Shown here: positions 61,679 through 64,000 of the stretch, one piece after another
Layout: each line of letters opens with the position of its first letter
How positions within the stretch are numbered: the first letter of the stretch is position 1
Source of the DNA: Cyclina sinensis
Lineage: Eukaryota > Mollusca > Bivalvia > Venerida > Veneridae
Assembly: GCA_012932295.1 (NCBI GenBank)
Contig: JAAONU010000001.1
Location: 25,520,550 to 25,584,549, forward strand
Length of the DNA: 64,000 bases
Reading direction: 5' to 3'
Notes under the pieces: generated by a model
The model's database searches: none
Told to the model about the DNA's origin: nothing
The model's input: only the letters and a program-made list of their open reading frames with translations
Translations under genes and position numbers: made by a program

Positions 61679-63720
61679 TATGCCCCCCGAATGGAAGCAT
61701 ATAGTTGTTGCACTGTCAGTTCGATATTCCGTCTGTCTGTCAGTCCCATCTTCTATGTGCAATGCATACATTTCTCATTTTTCACCAAACTTTCAGATGA
61801 CAATCATTATCTAGTGCTGCAGTGCATATTCTCTGGATATTTTTGCCAGAATTATTGCCCTTTGTTTAATTTTACTTAATATTCTTGCGCGAATCCTCCT
61901 ACATTTCCCATGCAATTTTCACCAAACTTTCACAAAATGATCATTCTCAAGTGCTGCAGTGCATATAATCCGGCTTCTGAAGTTGGATTATTTTTGGCTC
62001 TATTGCCCTTTGTTAGAATTTACTTAATATTGCTTCTGTGGGCAACTCCTCCTACAGTTCTCATAAGATGTCACCGGACTTTCATAGAATGATCATTATC
62101 AAGTGGCACAGTGCATTTTTTCAGGCTTTGGCGATTTGATAATTTTGGCATATTTATTGACCTTTGTTTAATTTTACTTTTTATTGCTTCTGTGCACAAC
62201 TCCTACATTTCTCATGCAATTTTCACGAATCTCTCAGAATGATCATTATTAAGTACTGCAGTACATATACCGGTACTCAGGATTTGGCGATTTGATAATT
62301 TTTGGCATATTTATTGACCTTTGTTTAATTTTACTTTTTATTGCTTCTGTACTCAACTCCTACATTTCTCATGCAATTTTCACGAATCTCTCAGAATGAT
62401 CATTATAAAGTACTGCAGTACATATACCGGTACTCAGGATTTTGCGATTTGATAATTTTTGGCATATTTATTGTCCTTTGTTTAATTTTACTTAATATTG
62501 CTTCTGTACTCAACTCCTACATTTCTCATGCAATTTTCACGAATCTCTCAGAATGATCATTATTAAGTACTGCAGTACATATACCGGTACTCAGGATTTG
62601 GCGATTTGATAATTTTTGGCATATTATTGTCCTTTGTTTAATTTTACTTAATATTGCTTCTGTACTCAACTCCTACATTTCTCATGCAATTTTCACGAAT
62701 CTCTCAGAATGATCATTATAAAGTACTGCAGTACATATACCGGTACTCAGGATTTGGCGATTTGATAATTTTTGGCATATTTATTGACCTTTGTTTAATT
62801 TTACTTTTTATTGCTTCTGTACACAACTCCTACATTTCTCATGCAATTTTCACGAATCTCTCAGAATGATCATTATAAAGTACTGCAGTACATATACCGG
62901 TACTCAGGATTTTGCGATTTGATAATTTTTGGCATATTTATTGTCCTTTGTTTAATTTTACTTAATATTGCTTCTGTACTCAACTCCTACATTTCTCATG
63001 CAATTTTCACGAATCTCTCAGAATGATCATTATTAAGTACTGCAGTACACATACCGGTACTCAGGATTTGGCGATTTGATAATTTTTGGCATATTATTGT
63101 CCTTTGTTTAATTTTACTTAATATTGCTTCTGTACTCAACTCCTACATTTCTCATGCAATTTTCACGAATCTCTCAGAATGATCATTATTAAGTGCTGCA
63201 GTACATATACCGGTACTCAGGATTTTGCAATTTGATCATTTTTGGTGGTTATTGTCCTTTGTTTAATTTTACTTAAAGAGGCTGTACTCCAGATTTGACA
63301 TAAAAAAATTTTTTCATAAATTATATATTTAGATGCCGTGAGATTATAACAACATAATATTTTACTTCAAAACTGATTATAAAAGTCAAAATAGAATAAA
63401 AAAAATATTTTTGCTCCAGCCTGATTTGAACTCTGGACCCTCATGTTTACAAAATATTTCCAACGCTTTTACTGTCACCACCATCGCCGCATGTGATATT
63501 ACAGATATTTACTTTAAATCTTATACGATATAGTTATACCGTCGCGTTACGGTATAGCACTTTGAAAGGGAAAAAATCAATTTATAATGTAATTATTTGA
63601 CTTATTTTTTGTCAGTAGGTTATTTTTTACATTGATCATTTTGATGGTTATTGTCCTTTGTTTAAATTTACTTAATATTGCTTCTGTGCACAACTCCTGG
63701 AATTTTGTAATTGAACTATA
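61679..63720 (+). mobile_element. Tandem-core element G1, 157-bp units, interrupted near the end
   Basis: Starts TTATGCCCCCCGAATGGAAG. About ten units of 157 bp: CTCCTACATTTCTCATGCAA, TTTTCACGAATCTCTCAGAA, TGATCATTATTAAGTACTGC, AGTACATATACCGGTACTC, TTGTTTAATTTTACTTAATA. Units 1-3 are diverged; the last six are almost identical. Stop-free frames along it (71 aa repeats) are by-products. A block at 63278-63630 interrupts a unit, after which the unit resumes (TTGTCCTTTGTTTAAATTTA). No 3' hairpin found. Confidence 0.85.
63278..63630 (-). mobile_element. Possible tRNA-derived SINE inserted in element G1
   Basis: Breaks the 157-bp unit after TTTAATTTTACTTA. On the minus strand it contains GGGTCCAGAGTTCAAATCAG, with a B-box-like GAGTTCAAATC, and upstream GATGGTGGTGACAGTAAAAG + CGTTGG, in tRNA order. 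Only one copy in the window, so family membership cannot be tested here. Confidence 0.4.
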
Positions 63721-64000
63721 TTTTTGCCTATGGTGTTCAACTGGAGCATAAAATCAAAAAGTTAAAAGTTGAGAAACTGTTTTGAAACACTTTTTCTGTA
63801 AAAGACGTGGTGACCTTGTAACAAACTTTTGAAACAACTGATTTTACCAGCCATGCAGATAGGTAAAGGACATAATTATAATAGTCTTACCCCTGGATGT
63901 ATGGGTACTTAAGCACTTCACAAACTGCAAAATTTTTTAGACTTGTGTTGCGTGTAACTACAAGGTAACATCAAGTTGTAAGTCACCATGACTTTGACCA

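Larger units (their letters stand above)
59442..64000 (+). other. EFA6 intron (partial), mostly repeats
   Basis: Starts GTAAGTATAC and has no acceptor-exon pair that I can recognise before the window ends. It is dominated by two tandem-core elements (60323-61474 and 61679-63720). Confidence 0.75.

Noticed and set aside
62341..63026. Repeated 71-codon frames (MLLYSTPTFLMQFSRISQ...)
   Set aside because: Identical read-through of the 157-bp tandem unit of element G1; no conserved protein.

Overview
This is a 64-kb stretch of AT-rich, intron-rich animal nuclear DNA. Gene content (two deeply conserved animal genes plus an FkbM-type methyltransferase with animal-type splicing) and repeat content (about a dozen elements with 145-160 bp tandem cores, resembling the 'pearl'/Helentron-derived elements known from bivalves) suggest a bivalve mollusc, perhaps a venerid clam. 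The species assignment is inference. I see no rRNA, intact tRNA, CRISPR array, viral or bacterial gene.

Three protein-coding genes are supported by spliceable, phase-compatible exons. (1) Minus strand, 4598-9785: the first three coding exons of sphingosine-1-phosphate lyase (SGPL1), covering the lumenal N-terminus, the membrane anchor and the start of the cytosolic part; the catalytic PLP domain lies beyond the left edge. (2) Plus strand, 34041-59441 and on past the right edge: an EFA6/PSD-type Arf6 exchange factor, with a large N-terminal exon, the complete Sec7 domain spread over four exons and a linker exon leading toward the PH domain outside the window. Its large exon carries a frame break at 35251-35261. 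(3) Minus strand, 56079-58315: a three-exon type II membrane protein with an FkbM (Methyltransf_21) domain, nested antisense inside one EFA6 intron.

Layout: 1-4597 is the SGPL1 intron with a 16-copy 43-bp minisatellite. 4598-9785 is SGPL1. 9786-10200 is a possible bidirectional promoter; it and SGPL1 exon 1 sit in the loop of a 0.5-kb-armed inverted repeat (8770-9282 / 10448-10936). 10201-33922 has no recognisable coding sequence and is either intergenic DNA or a long 5' intron of EFA6; it holds SINEs, TTAA- and TA-flanked MITEs, a locally GC-richer insertion with 11-bp flanking repeats, and several tandem-core elements. 33923-59441 is EFA6 with repeat-filled introns. 59442-64000 is the next EFA6 intron, largely made of two tandem-core elements.

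The most interesting signal is structural. Tandem-core elements with quite different sequences share one architecture: a hairpin at the 5' end, an inverted copy of the 5' end near the 3' end, then a second hairpin followed by TCTTGTT or CTCTAGTT, with insertion in a run of T. Two cases where one repeat interrupts another show this target site. This matches the published description of Helentron-associated interspersed elements (HINEs) and would unify families that look unrelated by sequence.
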